From: Qingrenia yutianensis
GTDB taxonomy: Bacteria > Bacillota > Clostridia > UMGS1810
Length of the DNA: 64,000 nt
Assembly (NCBI RefSeq): GCF_014385105.1
Contig: NZ_JACRTE010000009.1
Location: 1 to 64,000 of the forward strand
Reading direction: 5' to 3'
Shown here: piece after piece, positions 55,387 to 63,557 of the stretch
How positions within the stretch are numbered: the stretch's first letter is position 1
Layout of the letters: every line of letters begins with the position of its first letter
Notes under the pieces: model-generated
The model's database searches: none
What the model saw: the letters and a program-made list of their open reading frames with translations, nothing else
What the model was told of the DNA's origin: nothing
Made by a program: the position numbers and the translations under genes

Positions 55387-56505
55387 ATGAACACAAAACG
55401 ATACGACAGATTTTATCCCGGCAAAGTGTGGCTCGATACCGAGGGAAAACGTATTCAGGCGCACGGCGGTTCGATAATGTATACAAACGGCAAATATTAT
55501 CTCTACGGCGAAAACAAAGAAAAAACACTGCCCGGAAGCGAAGTGTGGCACTGGGGGGTAAGGCTTTATTCGTCCGACGATTTGTATAACTGGACAGATG
55601 AGGGAAATATTTTTGAGCCGTCGCACGATGAAAAAAGCCCTGTGCATTTTTCGCAGTACCTTGACCGTCCGCATATAATTTTCAACGAGAAAACAGGCAA
55701 ATATATTATGTGGATTAAGATTATGAAAAAAGAAAAAATGTGCGATCAGATTATGGTTGTAGCGGTTGCCGATAACATCACAGACAAATTTAAAATGATT
55801 TCGGCAAAGACGATTTTGGGCTTAAGCTCGGGCGATTTTGACCTTACGATTGACGAAAAAACAAAGCGTGCGTATATTTATTTTGACAAAGTTCACGATT
55901 ACAAAACAAACTGCGACGATTATTCCAAACAACATACCCATATCGTTTGCGCGCCGCTCAATGACGATTATACAGATGTTTGCGGCACGTATACCGAGCA
56001 TCTTGAAACGCGTGGAGGCTCATACGGCAGAGAGGCGCCGTCGTTTTTTGAACGAAACGGCAAAAAATACCTTTTCACCAGCGCAACAACGGGATATATT
56101 CCCAATCCCACCGAGTGTGCGGTGTGCGATACATATGACGGCGACTGGAAAAATATCGGCACGGTGCATATAAACGATACCGAAAACACGTCTTTCAGAA
56201 GTCAGATTTCATCGGTATTCAAGCATCCGTTCAAAAAAGATTTGTATATAGCGGTTGCGGACCGCTGGCTTGTGAATATGCCCGATGATTTTCCGAATAA
56301 TTTTTACGACGTTTTAAGAAGCAGAAATGACCCTGAGAGAGCTCAGCTTATGTCCGATGAGGAAATTGAAAAAATAAGAAGCTGCAACAAACCCGATGTG
56401 CGAAACACTTCCATTGCCGATTATGTGTATTTGCCTATTGAATTTGACGGCGATAAGCCCGTTATAAAATGGCGCGACGAGTGGAAAATCGAGGATTTTG
56501 AGTGA
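55387..56505 (+). CDS. GH43-like beta-propeller glycosidase, cytoplasmic
   Basis: A 372-residue five-bladed propeller enzyme without a signal peptide, so it should act on imported oligosaccharides. The N-terminal QAHGGSIMYTNGKYYLYGEN and RLYSSDDLYNWTDEG, the middle YLDRPHIIFNEKTGKYIMW, and GREAPSFFERNGKKYLFTS with the candidate general-acid Glu follow the pattern of GH43 subfamilies related to exo-beta-1,3-galactanases. Candidate substrates are galactan or arabinan side chains of pectin; this is by family analogy. AAGGGAG precedes the start. The GH28-like gene follows after 54 bases. Confidence 0.78.
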   Translation: MNTKRYDRFYPGKVWLDTEGKRIQAHGGSIMYTNGKYYLYGENKEKTLPGSEVWHWGVRLYSSDDLYNWTDEGNIFEPSHDEKSPVHFSQYLDRPHIIFNEKTGKYIMWIKIMKKEKMCDQIMVVAVADNITDKFKMISAKTILGLSSGDFDLTIDEKTKRAYIYFDKVHDYKTNCDDYSKQHTHIVCAPLNDDYTDVCGTYTEHLETRGGSYGREAPSFFERNGKKYLFTSATTGYIPNPTECAVCDTYDGDWKNIGTVHINDTENTSFRSQISSVFKHPFKKDLYIAVADRWLVNMPDDFPNNFYDVLRSRNDPERAQLMSDEEIEKIRSCNKPDVRNTSIADYVYLPIEFDGDKPVIKWRDEWKIEDFE

Positions 56506-56559
56506 TATTTCTTTGAATTAATATAAAATATTTAAAATATAAAACTTAAGGAGTGTATT

Positions 56560-57927
56560 ATGAGCAGATTAACGGTAAGCGTAACCGATTTTGGAGCAAA
56601 ACCGAATGACGATGCCTTGCAAACCGATAAATTTCAAAAAGCGATTGACTATTGCTTTGAAAAAGGCGGCGGCGAGGTAACCGTTCCCGAGGGTGAATAT
56701 CTTATAGGCGATATTCGTCTTCGCAGCAACATCACTTTTCACCTTTTGAAAAATGCGGTGATAAAAGGAAGCAGAAATTTTGAAGATTTTTACAATATCG
56801 AAAACGATAAGTACGATCCGATTAAGATAGACAATACCCTTGTGTGGAAAAGTCCGTCGAACAGAACACCTGAATATGCGAATTTGTGGCTTTATTCGGG
56901 TGTGTCGAAATGGAATGTCGGTTTAATCAGAATTATGAACTCGGAAAACGTTGAAATCATAGGCGAGGAAGGCTCTGTTATTGACGGTCAGAACTGCTAT
57001 TGTCCCGGCGGCGAGGAAAATTATCGCGGAGCGCACGGAATCAGCGTGCAGTTTTGCAAAAATCTTCGTTTTTCCGGTTACACCATTCGGCATACGGGCA
57101 ACTGGGCGCACTGCATATCTGACAGTAAAAATATAATTACCGAAAATCTTACCGTTCTCGGCGGTCACGACGGTGTGCATTACCGCGGCTGCGACAATGT
57201 TGAAGTGAAAAACTGCAAAATCAAAACGGGTGACGACGCGGTTGCCGGTTTTGACAACATAGATGTGCATATTACCGATTGTGAATTGGGCAGCGCTTGC
57301 AGTGTTTTCAGATTCGGCGGACGAAATGTCCTTATTGAAAACTGCACGGCTTGCGGTCCCTGCGAATATCCTTTCCGCGGTTCTATGACCGATGAAGAAA
57401 AGTCAGCCGGTGCATATACCTCAAAAACCGCAAGGTATAATACAAACGCATTCTTTATATATTTTGTTGATGAAACAAGAAAACTGCGTGAAAAACAGGG
57501 CAACATCATTGTGAGAAACTGCAAGGTTAAAAATATTGACAGACTTTTGAGAATTAATCTTTCGGGAATTGAAACGTGGCAAAAAGGCACTCCTCCAGAT
57601 GATATAACTTTTGAAAACATCACTGCGGACGGTATGGCGAAATGGATAAACGCATACGGCAACGACGAGTGTGCGTTTACGTTAAAGCTTAAAAATATCG
57701 ACTACACAATGCGTGACGGTTTTGAGGAAAACAGCTTTATGATGCTCGGAAAATACAAAGACATCAGCCTTGAAAACGTGAAAGTCCACAATTTTAAAGG
57801 CGATACGCTTATCAAAACGTGGGGCGATTTGGATAAAATTCACCTTGACAATTTTGTATGCGACGGACTTGACGAAAGCAAGTATATTAAAAAAGCCGAT
57901 GATGAATTTGATGTAAGATATATTTAA
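56560..57927 (+). CDS. GH28-like right-handed beta-helix protein, cytoplasmic
   Basis: A 455-residue parallel beta-helix protein without signal peptide. The N-terminus VTDFGAKPNDDALQTDKFQKA is the start signature of GH28 and pectate-lyase-3-type proteins. Successive coils carry NSENVEIIGEEGSVIDG, CKNLRFSGYTIRHTGNWAH, GHDGVHYRGCDNVEVKNCKI and KTGDDAVAGFDNIDV; the latter holds the DD pair used by polygalacturonases, but the next GH28 catalytic block (GHG) is replaced by GSACSVFRFGG. The usual RIK is also not seen (RINLSG). So a GH28-related hydrolase for an unusual or small substrate, or an inactive relative, is possible. AAGGAGTG precedes the start. It is the last gene of the locus, ending in a tandem repeat and terminator. 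Confidence 0.75.
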   Translation: MSRLTVSVTDFGAKPNDDALQTDKFQKAIDYCFEKGGGEVTVPEGEYLIGDIRLRSNITFHLLKNAVIKGSRNFEDFYNIENDKYDPIKIDNTLVWKSPSNRTPEYANLWLYSGVSKWNVGLIRIMNSENVEIIGEEGSVIDGQNCYCPGGEENYRGAHGISVQFCKNLRFSGYTIRHTGNWAHCISDSKNIITENLTVLGGHDGVHYRGCDNVEVKNCKIKTGDDAVAGFDNIDVHITDCELGSACSVFRFGGRNVLIENCTACGPCEYPFRGSMTDEEKSAGAYTSKTARYNTNAFFIYFVDETRKLREKQGNIIVRNCKVKNIDRLLRINLSGIETWQKGTPPDDITFENITADGMAKWINAYGNDECAFTLKLKNIDYTMRDGFEENSFMMLGKYKDISLENVKVHNFKGDTLIKTWGDLDKIHLDNFVCDGLDESKYIKKADDEFDVRYI

Positions 57928-57958
57928 AAGGATATATTTAAAAGGATATATTTAAAAC
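57917..57958 (+). repeat. Three tandem 14-bp units across the GH28-like stop codon
   Basis: The unit GATATATTTAAAAG occurs at 57917-57930, 57931-57944 and, with its last base changed, 57945-57958. The first unit contains the stop TAA (57925-57927). Likely slippage expansion of an AT-rich end. Confidence 0.9.
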
Positions 57959-57996
57959 GATTGTTAAATCCGACGAAATATTATTTTTCCAAAACT

Positions 57997-58048
57997 CAGA
58001 AAGAGGGTGCAAAAACGATTCCGTTTTTTGAACCCTCTTTCTGTTTTC
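57997..58048. terminator. Terminator of the polysaccharide locus
   Basis: A perfect 12-bp outer stem CAGAAAGAGGGT (57997-58008) / ACCCTCTTTCTG (58032-58043) with an inner AAAACG/CGTTTT stem is followed by TTTTCTT. It also ends the convergent small gene at 58049. Confidence 0.85.
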
Positions 58049-58225
58049 TTATTTTTTATCTTCTTCAAGACTTTCAAGCGCAAGCTTTACCGCCTCGACA
58101 ACAAATGCGGTGAAAGTGCAGTCTGTACCGCGGATTGCGTTTTCTACCTGTTCAATTACAGGATTGGGAAAACGTATACTTTTATTTGTAGTCATAGGAA
58201 CACTTGGTATTTTAAATTTTCTCAC
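58049..58225 (-). CDS. Small ribbon-helix-helix-type DNA-binding protein
   Basis: A 58-residue protein, likely a dimeric regulator of the Arc/CopG superfamily. After a basic start (MRKFKIPSVPMTTNK) comes the beta strand SIRFPNPVIEQVENAI, then helix, a turn with TDCTFTAFVVEAVKLALESL, and an acidic tail EEDKK. The strand-helix-turn-helix order fits RHH proteins; family assignment is by pattern only. The start is GTG at 58225, six bases after AGAGGTG; an ATG at 58231 touches that site. The gene is divergent from the SLOG-family gene, and a perfect palindrome lies between them, so it is the obvious repressor candidate. Confidence 0.72.
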   Translation of the reverse strand: MRKFKIPSVPMTTNKSIRFPNPVIEQVENAIRGTDCTFTAFVVEAVKLALESLEEDKK

Positions 58226-58276
58226 TATCATCACCTCTGCAATAATATTGTAATACAAATTGCATTTTGAGTGGAA

Positions 58277-58301
58277 AACACAAATGTGCAACATTTGTGT
58301 T
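58277..58301. promoter_or_regulatory. Perfect 25-bp palindromic operator between RHH and SLOG genes
   Basis: AACACAAATGT (58277-58287), GCA, ACATTTGTGTT (58291-58301): 11-bp arms without a mismatch. The right end overlaps the -35 box of the SLOG gene promoter by two bases, so a protein bound here would repress it. RHH proteins bind such inverted repeats. Confidence 0.85.
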
Positions 58302-58328
58302 GCAAAATTTAAAAAAGTGTGTTATTAT
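58300..58328 (+). promoter_or_regulatory. Sigma-A promoter of the SLOG-family gene
   Basis: TTGCAA (58300-58305) and TATTAT (58323-58328) are 17 bases apart, 23 bases upstream of the start codon, and overlap the palindromic operator. Confidence 0.75.
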
Positions 58329-58351
58329 TATCTGCAAAGGAGTGAATAAAT

Positions 58352-58804
58352 ATGTCAATTTGCGGTTTTGCAGGTCACAGTCAAGTTGAAGATGAAGAAG
58401 AAATTTTTGAAAAATTATATAAAGAGTGTTTGTATTTGGCTATCGAAAAAGGTGTCACCGAGTTTATGGTCGGCAATTACGGAATGTTTGACAGGCTCGC
58501 GCGAAATGCGGTAAAAAGAGTAAAACAAATGCTTCCCAATATAAAAATTTTTCTCGTTTTGCCGTATCTTACAAGGGAAATTACCGAATACAGAGAGTAT
58601 TACGAAAAAAATTACGACGAAATAATAATCGGCTCATCGCCCGACGTTAAACCAAAATACAAAATTATAAGCTGTAATAAATTTATGGCAGAAAAAAGTG
58701 ATTATATGATTTGCTACATAAACCACACCTACGGCGGTGCGGCGCTCACATACAAATACGCAACAAAAAGTAAAACCGAGATTATAAATCTCGGTTCTAT
58801 ATAA
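58352..58804 (+). CDS. SLOG-family protein (DUF1273/YpsA-like)
   Basis: A 150-residue Rossmann-like protein. The first strand SICGFAGHSQVEDEEEI matches the xFTGHR-type start of the SLOG/DUF1273 family; GVTEFMVGNYGMFDRLARNAV is the phosphate-binding loop and helix; ALT-type ending GGAALTYKYATKSKTEIINL matches the C-terminal GGTAxTVxYA-motif. SLOG domains bind nucleotide-derived ligands. Position 8 carries Ser where many have Arg. AAAGGAG precedes the start. It is alone in its transcript, controlled by the palindrome and the divergent RHH protein. The cellular role is not known. Confidence 0.82.
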   Translation: MSICGFAGHSQVEDEEEIFEKLYKECLYLAIEKGVTEFMVGNYGMFDRLARNAVKRVKQMLPNIKIFLVLPYLTREITEYREYYEKNYDEIIIGSSPDVKPKYKIISCNKFMAEKSDYMICYINHTYGGAALTYKYATKSKTEIINLGSI

Positions 58805-58807
58805 GTT

Positions 58808-60547
58808 TTATTCATTTTCGTTTTTTGCACGGCTGTTATAAAGCATTGCGTAAAATCCGTTTTTGCTTAAAAGTTCTTTGTGCGTGCCTTGCTCAATAAT
58901 ATTTCCGCCGCGCATAACCAAAATAACGTCTGCCTCGCGGATTGTCGAAAGCCTGTGCGCAACTATAAAGCTCGTTCTGCCTTGCATCATCTTTGCAAAC
59001 GCCGACTGAATTTTTATTTCCGTGCGCGTGTCTATCGAGCTTGTCGCCTCGTCCAAAATCAGCATAGGAGGCAGACAAAGCATTACGCGCGCTATGCAGA
59101 TAAGCTGTTTTTGCCCTGCCGAAAGCTCCGTTCCGCCCTCGCCGATACGCGTGTCATAGCCGTTCGGGAGCCTTTTTATAAACGAGTGTGCATATGCGCC
59201 CTCCGACGCTTTGCGGATTTCTTCGTCCGTCGCGTCCGGCTTGCCGTACGCTATATTTTCGCGCACCGTTCCGCTTTTAAGCCACGTATCCTGGAGCACC
59301 ATTCCAAAGCTTTTGCGCAGTGATTTCCGCGTCAAATTCCGTATGTCCTTGCCGTCTGCCGTGATTTTTCCTCCGCACACGTCGTAAAAACGCATAAGAA
59401 GATTTATAAGCGTTGTTTTTCCGCATCCCGTGGGACCGACAATCGCTATTCGCTGTCCCGATTTTACGTCGATTGAAATGTTTTGCAAAAGCGGTTTTTC
59501 CCTCGTGTAGCTGAACGACACATTGTCAAAACATACATTTCCCGTGTTTTCCAAAACCTGTGCGCTCGGACTGTCCTCGGTTTCCTCAGTTTCCTCCAAA
59601 AGCTCAAATATTCTCACAAGCGACGCTTTCGCGTTTTGCAGTTCGGTTATAACTCCGCTGATTTCGTTAAACGGTTTCGCGTACTGTCCGGCATAGCTTA
59701 AAAATACGCTTATCTGACCGATTGTAATTCCGCCTCCGACCGCAAAAAGCGCGCCGGCAAGCGACACAACCGCATAGATGATGTTGTTTATAAGCCTTGT
59801 GCTCGGGTTTGTAAGGCTTGAGAAAAACGTTGCTCTAAAGCCTGCCTTTTTGAATTTTTCGTTTAAAACGTCAAATTCTTCAAGCGTTTCGTCCTCGTGC
59901 GAATACGAACAGATAACTTTAAGTCCGTCCGTCACCTCGTTTATCATTGCGGTTTGCTTTCCGCGGAGGCTCGCCTGTGCGGTAAACCAGCGCTGAATTT
60001 TTTTCGATATAAACCGCGCCGTAAAAAGTGAGAGCGGCGTGAGCGCCGCCACGATAAGCGTGATTGAAACGTTGTATATAAGCATTACCGCGAGCGTGCC
60101 GACTATGGTGATTATGCCTGTGAAAAGTTGTGAAAGTCCCATCAGCATACCGTCCGAAAAGGTGTCAACGTCCGAAATCATTCGGCTTAAAAGGTCGCCC
60201 GACGGGTGGGTGTCGAGGTATGAGAGGGGGAGTTTGTGCAGTTTTTCAAACAGCGCACGGCGCATATCGCGTGATATTCCGAACGTGATTTTGTTGTTGC
60301 ACACCGCCATAAGCTGTTGCGCAGCGGCAGCGATTATTGCGGTCGCTGCGATGAAATATGCAAATTTCAAAACGCCCGAAAAGCCAACCTTTCCCGCGCC
60401 CAACATAAAGTCTATCGCCTTTCCGCAGAAAATGGGGACGGCAAGCGCCGCCGCGGAGCTTACCCCGGCACATATAAAGCTTAAAAAAACAAATCCGAGA
60501 TACGGTTTTACAAACGGTGCAATTTTCTTTATTTCGTTTTTATTCAT
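58808..60547 (-). CDS. ABC exporter half-transporter, consensus ATPase subunit
   Basis: A 579-residue half-transporter with six membrane helices (about 10-300) and a nucleotide-binding domain (about 335-575): Walker A GPTGCGKTT, Q-loop MVLQDTWLKSG, signature LSAGQKQLICIARVM, Walker B MLILDEATSSID with the catalytic Glu, H-loop VAHRLSTI. It is the competent arm of a heterodimer with the gene upstream, whose ATPase is degenerate. The start at 60547 (MNKNEIKKIAPFVKPYL) overlaps the upstream stop by eight bases; a longer frame beginning at 60688 lies inside the upstream gene and is rejected. The substrate is unknown. Confidence 0.92.
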   Translation of the reverse strand: MNKNEIKKIAPFVKPYLGFVFLSFICAGVSSAAALAVPIFCGKAIDFMLGAGKVGFSGVLKFAYFIAATAIIAAAAQQLMAVCNNKITFGISRDMRRALFEKLHKLPLSYLDTHPSGDLLSRMISDVDTFSDGMLMGLSQLFTGIITIVGTLAVMLIYNVSITLIVAALTPLSLFTARFISKKIQRWFTAQASLRGKQTAMINEVTDGLKVICSYSHEDETLEEFDVLNEKFKKAGFRATFFSSLTNPSTRLINNIIYAVVSLAGALFAVGGGITIGQISVFLSYAGQYAKPFNEISGVITELQNAKASLVRIFELLEETEETEDSPSAQVLENTGNVCFDNVSFSYTREKPLLQNISIDVKSGQRIAIVGPTGCGKTTLINLLMRFYDVCGGKITADGKDIRNLTRKSLRKSFGMVLQDTWLKSGTVRENIAYGKPDATDEEIRKASEGAYAHSFIKRLPNGYDTRIGEGGTELSAGQKQLICIARVMLCLPPMLILDEATSSIDTRTEIKIQSAFAKMMQGRTSFIVAHRLSTIREADVILVMRGGNIIEQGTHKELLSKNGFYAMLYNSRAKNENE

Positions 60548-62270
60548 TTTCGCCGTCCTCCTTGCCCTCTGCGCTTTTGTAAATTTCTTTGTAAACACCG
60601 CAGTTTTCGAGAAGTTCTTTGTGCGTTCCGCACCCTGCAAGGTGTCCGTCTTCCAGAACAAGAATTTTGTCCGCGTGCTCAATGGCAACCGTGCGCTGGC
60701 TTACAATGAAAAGCGTCGGTTTTTTCTGGAGATTTGCAATCGCGGTGCGCATTGCAAGGTCGGTTGCGTAGTCCAGTGCGGACGAGCTGTCGTCAAGAAT
60801 GAGAATGTCGGGATTTTTAACCAGCGCGCGCGCAACCGAAAGACGCTGTTTCTGTCCGCCCGACAAGTTCCGTCCGCCCTGTTCGATTACCGCGTCCAGT
60901 CCGCCGTCTTTTTGACGCACAAATTCCTCTGCCTGTGCGGATTTGAGCGCCGTACACAATTCTGCGTCCGACGCGTTTTTGTTTCCGTATAAAAGGTTAG
61001 ACCGCACCGTGCCGGCAAAAAGCTGTGTTTTTTGCATTACAACCGCAATTTTTGAGCGGAGCGCGCCTTTTTCCCACGTTTTTATATCGTGTCCCATAAA
61101 GGTGATTTTGCCGTCGGTCGCGTCGTAAAACCGCGCGATAAGGTTTACAAGCGAGGTTTTTCCGCTTCCCGTACCGCCGATAATTCCGATTGTTTCGCCG
61201 TTTTTAACATCAAAACTGATATTTGTGAGCGAGTTTTCTCCGCCCTCGTGATATTTTAATGAAACGTTTTCAAAACGCACCGCGTATCCGCCGTCGGGAG
61301 TTGTAACGTCACCGTAGTCCATTGTGCTTTCGGTGTCCAAAACGGTGCCTATTCTTCCGCAGCTGACCACCGCTTTGCTCAAAAGAACGATTAAATTTGC
61401 AAGTTTTACAAGCTCGACCAAAATCTGCGAAAGGTAGTTTATAAGCGCGATTACGTTTCCCGAAAGGAGTATTCCCGAATTTACGTATTTTGCGCCGAAC
61501 CATAAGATTAAAATTATAGCCGTGTTGACCGTGACATAACTTAACGGGTTCATCAGCGCGCCGATATTGCCTGCGGTAATCTGCATACGCGCAAGGAGCG
61601 AGTTTTGCGTTTTAAATTCGTCCGTTTCGTCGTTTTCTTTGCCGAACGCGCGTATAACACGCACGCCTTCAAGGTTTCCGCGCGCCGTTTCGGTCACGGT
61701 ATCAAGACGGTTTTGCTGAATTTTGTATTTCGGTTTGGTTATAAACATTATGCCGAAAACGATTACAAAAAGCACCAAAATTGCCGCAGCAAATATGAGC
61801 GAAATTTTAAAATTTATGGAAAACGCCATTATCATTGCGCCGAAAACGATAAACGGACTGCGCAGAAACAGGCGCAAAAACATATTTACGCCGTTCTGAA
61901 CCTGGTTTACGTCTGCCGTCATACGTGTTATGAGCGTGGACGCGCCGATTTCGTCAAGCTTTGCAAAATTAAGGCTTTGAATGTGCTCTACAAGTTTATG
62001 GCGCAGTCCCGCCGACGTGCCGATTGCCGCTTTCGCCGCGAAATACTGTGCCGTAAAGCTGGACAAAAGTCCCATAACCGCCATTGCAATGAGGATTAGA
62101 AAACTTTTTATTATATACGCTCTGTCGCCGTTTGCAATGCCGATATTTATGATTTTTGCAATCACGAGAGGCACGATAAGGTCGAACATCGCCTCAAGCA
62201 TTTTAAAAAGCGGTGCGAGTATGCTTTCTTTTTTGTATTTTTTAAAAAACGGTAATAAGTATTTCATCAA
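60540..62270 (-). CDS. ABC exporter half-transporter, degenerate ATPase subunit
   Basis: A 576-residue half-transporter with six helices (about 15-300) and nucleotide-binding domain (about 330-570). Walker A GGTGSGKTS, signature LSGGQKQRLSVARAL, and Walker B ILILDDSSSALD with Asp for the catalytic Glu, as in the degenerate site of heterodimeric exporters. The H-loop His is replaced (VSQRTVAIEHAD carries Gln), another degenerate feature. It precedes and overlaps the consensus partner. The pair repeats the arrangement at 13031-16627 and may have arisen from the same ancestor. Confidence 0.92.
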   Translation of the reverse strand: MMKYLLPFFKKYKKESILAPLFKMLEAMFDLIVPLVIAKIINIGIANGDRAYIIKSFLILIAMAVMGLLSSFTAQYFAAKAAIGTSAGLRHKLVEHIQSLNFAKLDEIGASTLITRMTADVNQVQNGVNMFLRLFLRSPFIVFGAMIMAFSINFKISLIFAAAILVLFVIVFGIMFITKPKYKIQQNRLDTVTETARGNLEGVRVIRAFGKENDETDEFKTQNSLLARMQITAGNIGALMNPLSYVTVNTAIILILWFGAKYVNSGILLSGNVIALINYLSQILVELVKLANLIVLLSKAVVSCGRIGTVLDTESTMDYGDVTTPDGGYAVRFENVSLKYHEGGENSLTNISFDVKNGETIGIIGGTGSGKTSLVNLIARFYDATDGKITFMGHDIKTWEKGALRSKIAVVMQKTQLFAGTVRSNLLYGNKNASDAELCTALKSAQAEEFVRQKDGGLDAVIEQGGRNLSGGQKQRLSVARALVKNPDILILDDSSSALDYATDLAMRTAIANLQKKPTLFIVSQRTVAIEHADKILVLEDGHLAGCGTHKELLENCGVYKEIYKSAEGKEDGENE

Positions 62271-62361
62271 ATGAGTCCTTCCGAAAAAATGTTTATTTTA
62301 GTATTTTACCACTTTTTGAGAATTATTTCAACTTTTTTAGGTCAAATTTTTGAAAAAAGTG

Positions 62362-62390
62362 TTGACATTTGCATAAAAATGTGAGATAAT
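62362..62390 (+). promoter_or_regulatory. Sigma-A promoter of the lysine-riboswitch operon
   Basis: TTGACA (62362-62367) and GATAAT (62385-62390) are separated by 17 bases, about 25 bases upstream of the riboswitch. Confidence 0.8.
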
Positions 62391-62414
62391 CTAAAAAGAT
62401 TATAAATTCAACAG

Positions 62415-62593
62415 TCAACTAATGGTAGAGGTGCGGTGTTTATCAGTAATTCGGGCATATAACAAAGGCGTTAACCCGAATGAAAGGAAATATCGCCGAA
62501 ACATACGGTATTTGCCTTGAAATCTGTGTGTTGGGCTGCAGCAGAATATGTTGCAGACTGTCACTTTTGTGAAGCGCTATCCATAGTTTGAAG
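62415..62593 (+). ncRNA. Lysine riboswitch (L box)
   Basis: The leader holds the conserved blocks of the L-box aptamer in the right order: TAGAGGTGCGG at 62426, CAGTAATTCGGG, GAAAGGAAATATCGCCGAAA, TTGGGCTGC, GACTGTCACTT and GTGAAGCGCTATCC at about 62572. The ends (AACTAATGGTAG and CTATCCATAGTT) pair as the P1 stem. Binding of lysine stabilises the aptamer and favours the terminator at 62611, so the importer is made when lysine is scarce. Confidence 0.9.
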
Positions 62594-62610
62594 TATTTTG
62601 GTTTGTTTTT

Positions 62611-62652
62611 AAAGCCGTGTACGTTAAACTATTTAGCGTATACGGCTTTTTT
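62611..62652 (+). terminator. Regulated terminator of the lysine riboswitch
   Basis: AAAGCCGTGTACG (from 62611) pairs with CGTATACGGCTTT, with the inner TTAAA/TTTAG extension, and is followed by a T-run. It lies 18 bases past the aptamer and 35 bases before the first gene. Confidence 0.9.
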
Positions 62653-62686
62653 GACGTTGAAAAAATTAAAAAAGGGGTAATGACAG

Positions 62687-63535
62687 ATGAAGAAAATTAT
62701 TGCAATCATTATGGCGCTTGTGCTTACGGCAAGCTTTGCTGCTTGCGGAAACACAGCAGAAAAAACCGAAGATAACGCAGGCAGTGCGTCGGGCAGTGAT
62801 GTTTTGAAAGTCGGTATGGAGTGCAACTACGCGCCCTATAACTGGTCGCAGGCAGACGATTCCAACGGCGCCGTTCCGATTAAAAACGTTGATAATATGT
62901 ATACAAACGGCTATGACGTTCAGGTTGCTTTGAAAATTGCCGAAGCACTCGGCAAAAAACTTGAAATCTATTCGTATGAATGGGACAGCTTAATCCCCGG
63001 TGTTCAGTCGGGCAAGTTCGATATGATTATCGCAGGTATGAGTCCTACCGCAGAGAGAAGAGAAAAAATCGACTTTTCGGATAATTACTTTACATCAAAC
63101 CTTGTTATTGTAAAGAAAGCGGAAAACCTTAAAGACGTTAAAACAATAGCGGATTTGGACGGCAAAAAAATCGCCGCACAGTCGGGAACATTCCACCTTG
63201 CTGCGCTTTCCGAGCAGACAAAAGCCGCGGCAAACGAAATGTCTGACTTCACAACAATGCTTATCGCGCTTAAAGCAGGCACAATCGAAGGCTATGTTGC
63301 CGAAGAACCCACAGCAATGGCGGTTTGTATGGATAAAGCATACGACTACATTCCGTTTGTAAATAACGGCACAGGCTTCAAAGTTGATGATGATGAAGTA
63401 AGTATCGCGGTCGGCGTTAAGAAAAACAACACTGAACTCAAAGACAAAATCAACGGTGTGCTTAAAGATTTCGGCACCGACGCACAGAAGGAGCTTATGG
63501 CAAGTATGGTTGCAATCGCTCCGGTTGAAGAATAA
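62687..63535 (+). CDS. Amino-acid ABC transporter substrate-binding lipoprotein, probably lysine-specific
   Basis: A 282-residue family 3 binding protein. The signal peptide (1-19) ends in the lipobox FAAC. The mature part contains KVGMECNYAPYNW, GYDVQVALKIAEALGKKLEI, IPGVQSGKFDMIIAGMSPTAER and KKIAAQSGTF, typical of polar amino acid binders. The lysine riboswitch upstream is the reason to propose lysine as ligand. AAAGGGGT precedes the start. The permease follows 22 bases later. Confidence 0.92.
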   Translation: MKKIIAIIMALVLTASFAACGNTAEKTEDNAGSASGSDVLKVGMECNYAPYNWSQADDSNGAVPIKNVDNMYTNGYDVQVALKIAEALGKKLEIYSYEWDSLIPGVQSGKFDMIIAGMSPTAERREKIDFSDNYFTSNLVIVKKAENLKDVKTIADLDGKKIAAQSGTFHLAALSEQTKAAANEMSDFTTMLIALKAGTIEGYVAEEPTAMAVCMDKAYDYIPFVNNGTGFKVDDDEVSIAVGVKKNNTELKDKINGVLKDFGTDAQKELMASMVAIAPVEE

Positions 63536-63557
63536 TTTATTTGGCAGGTAGATAATA

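Noticed and set aside
62397..62652. T-box leader upstream of the amino-acid importer
   Set aside because: The T-box core sequence is missing, while all L-box lysine aptamer blocks are present in order.
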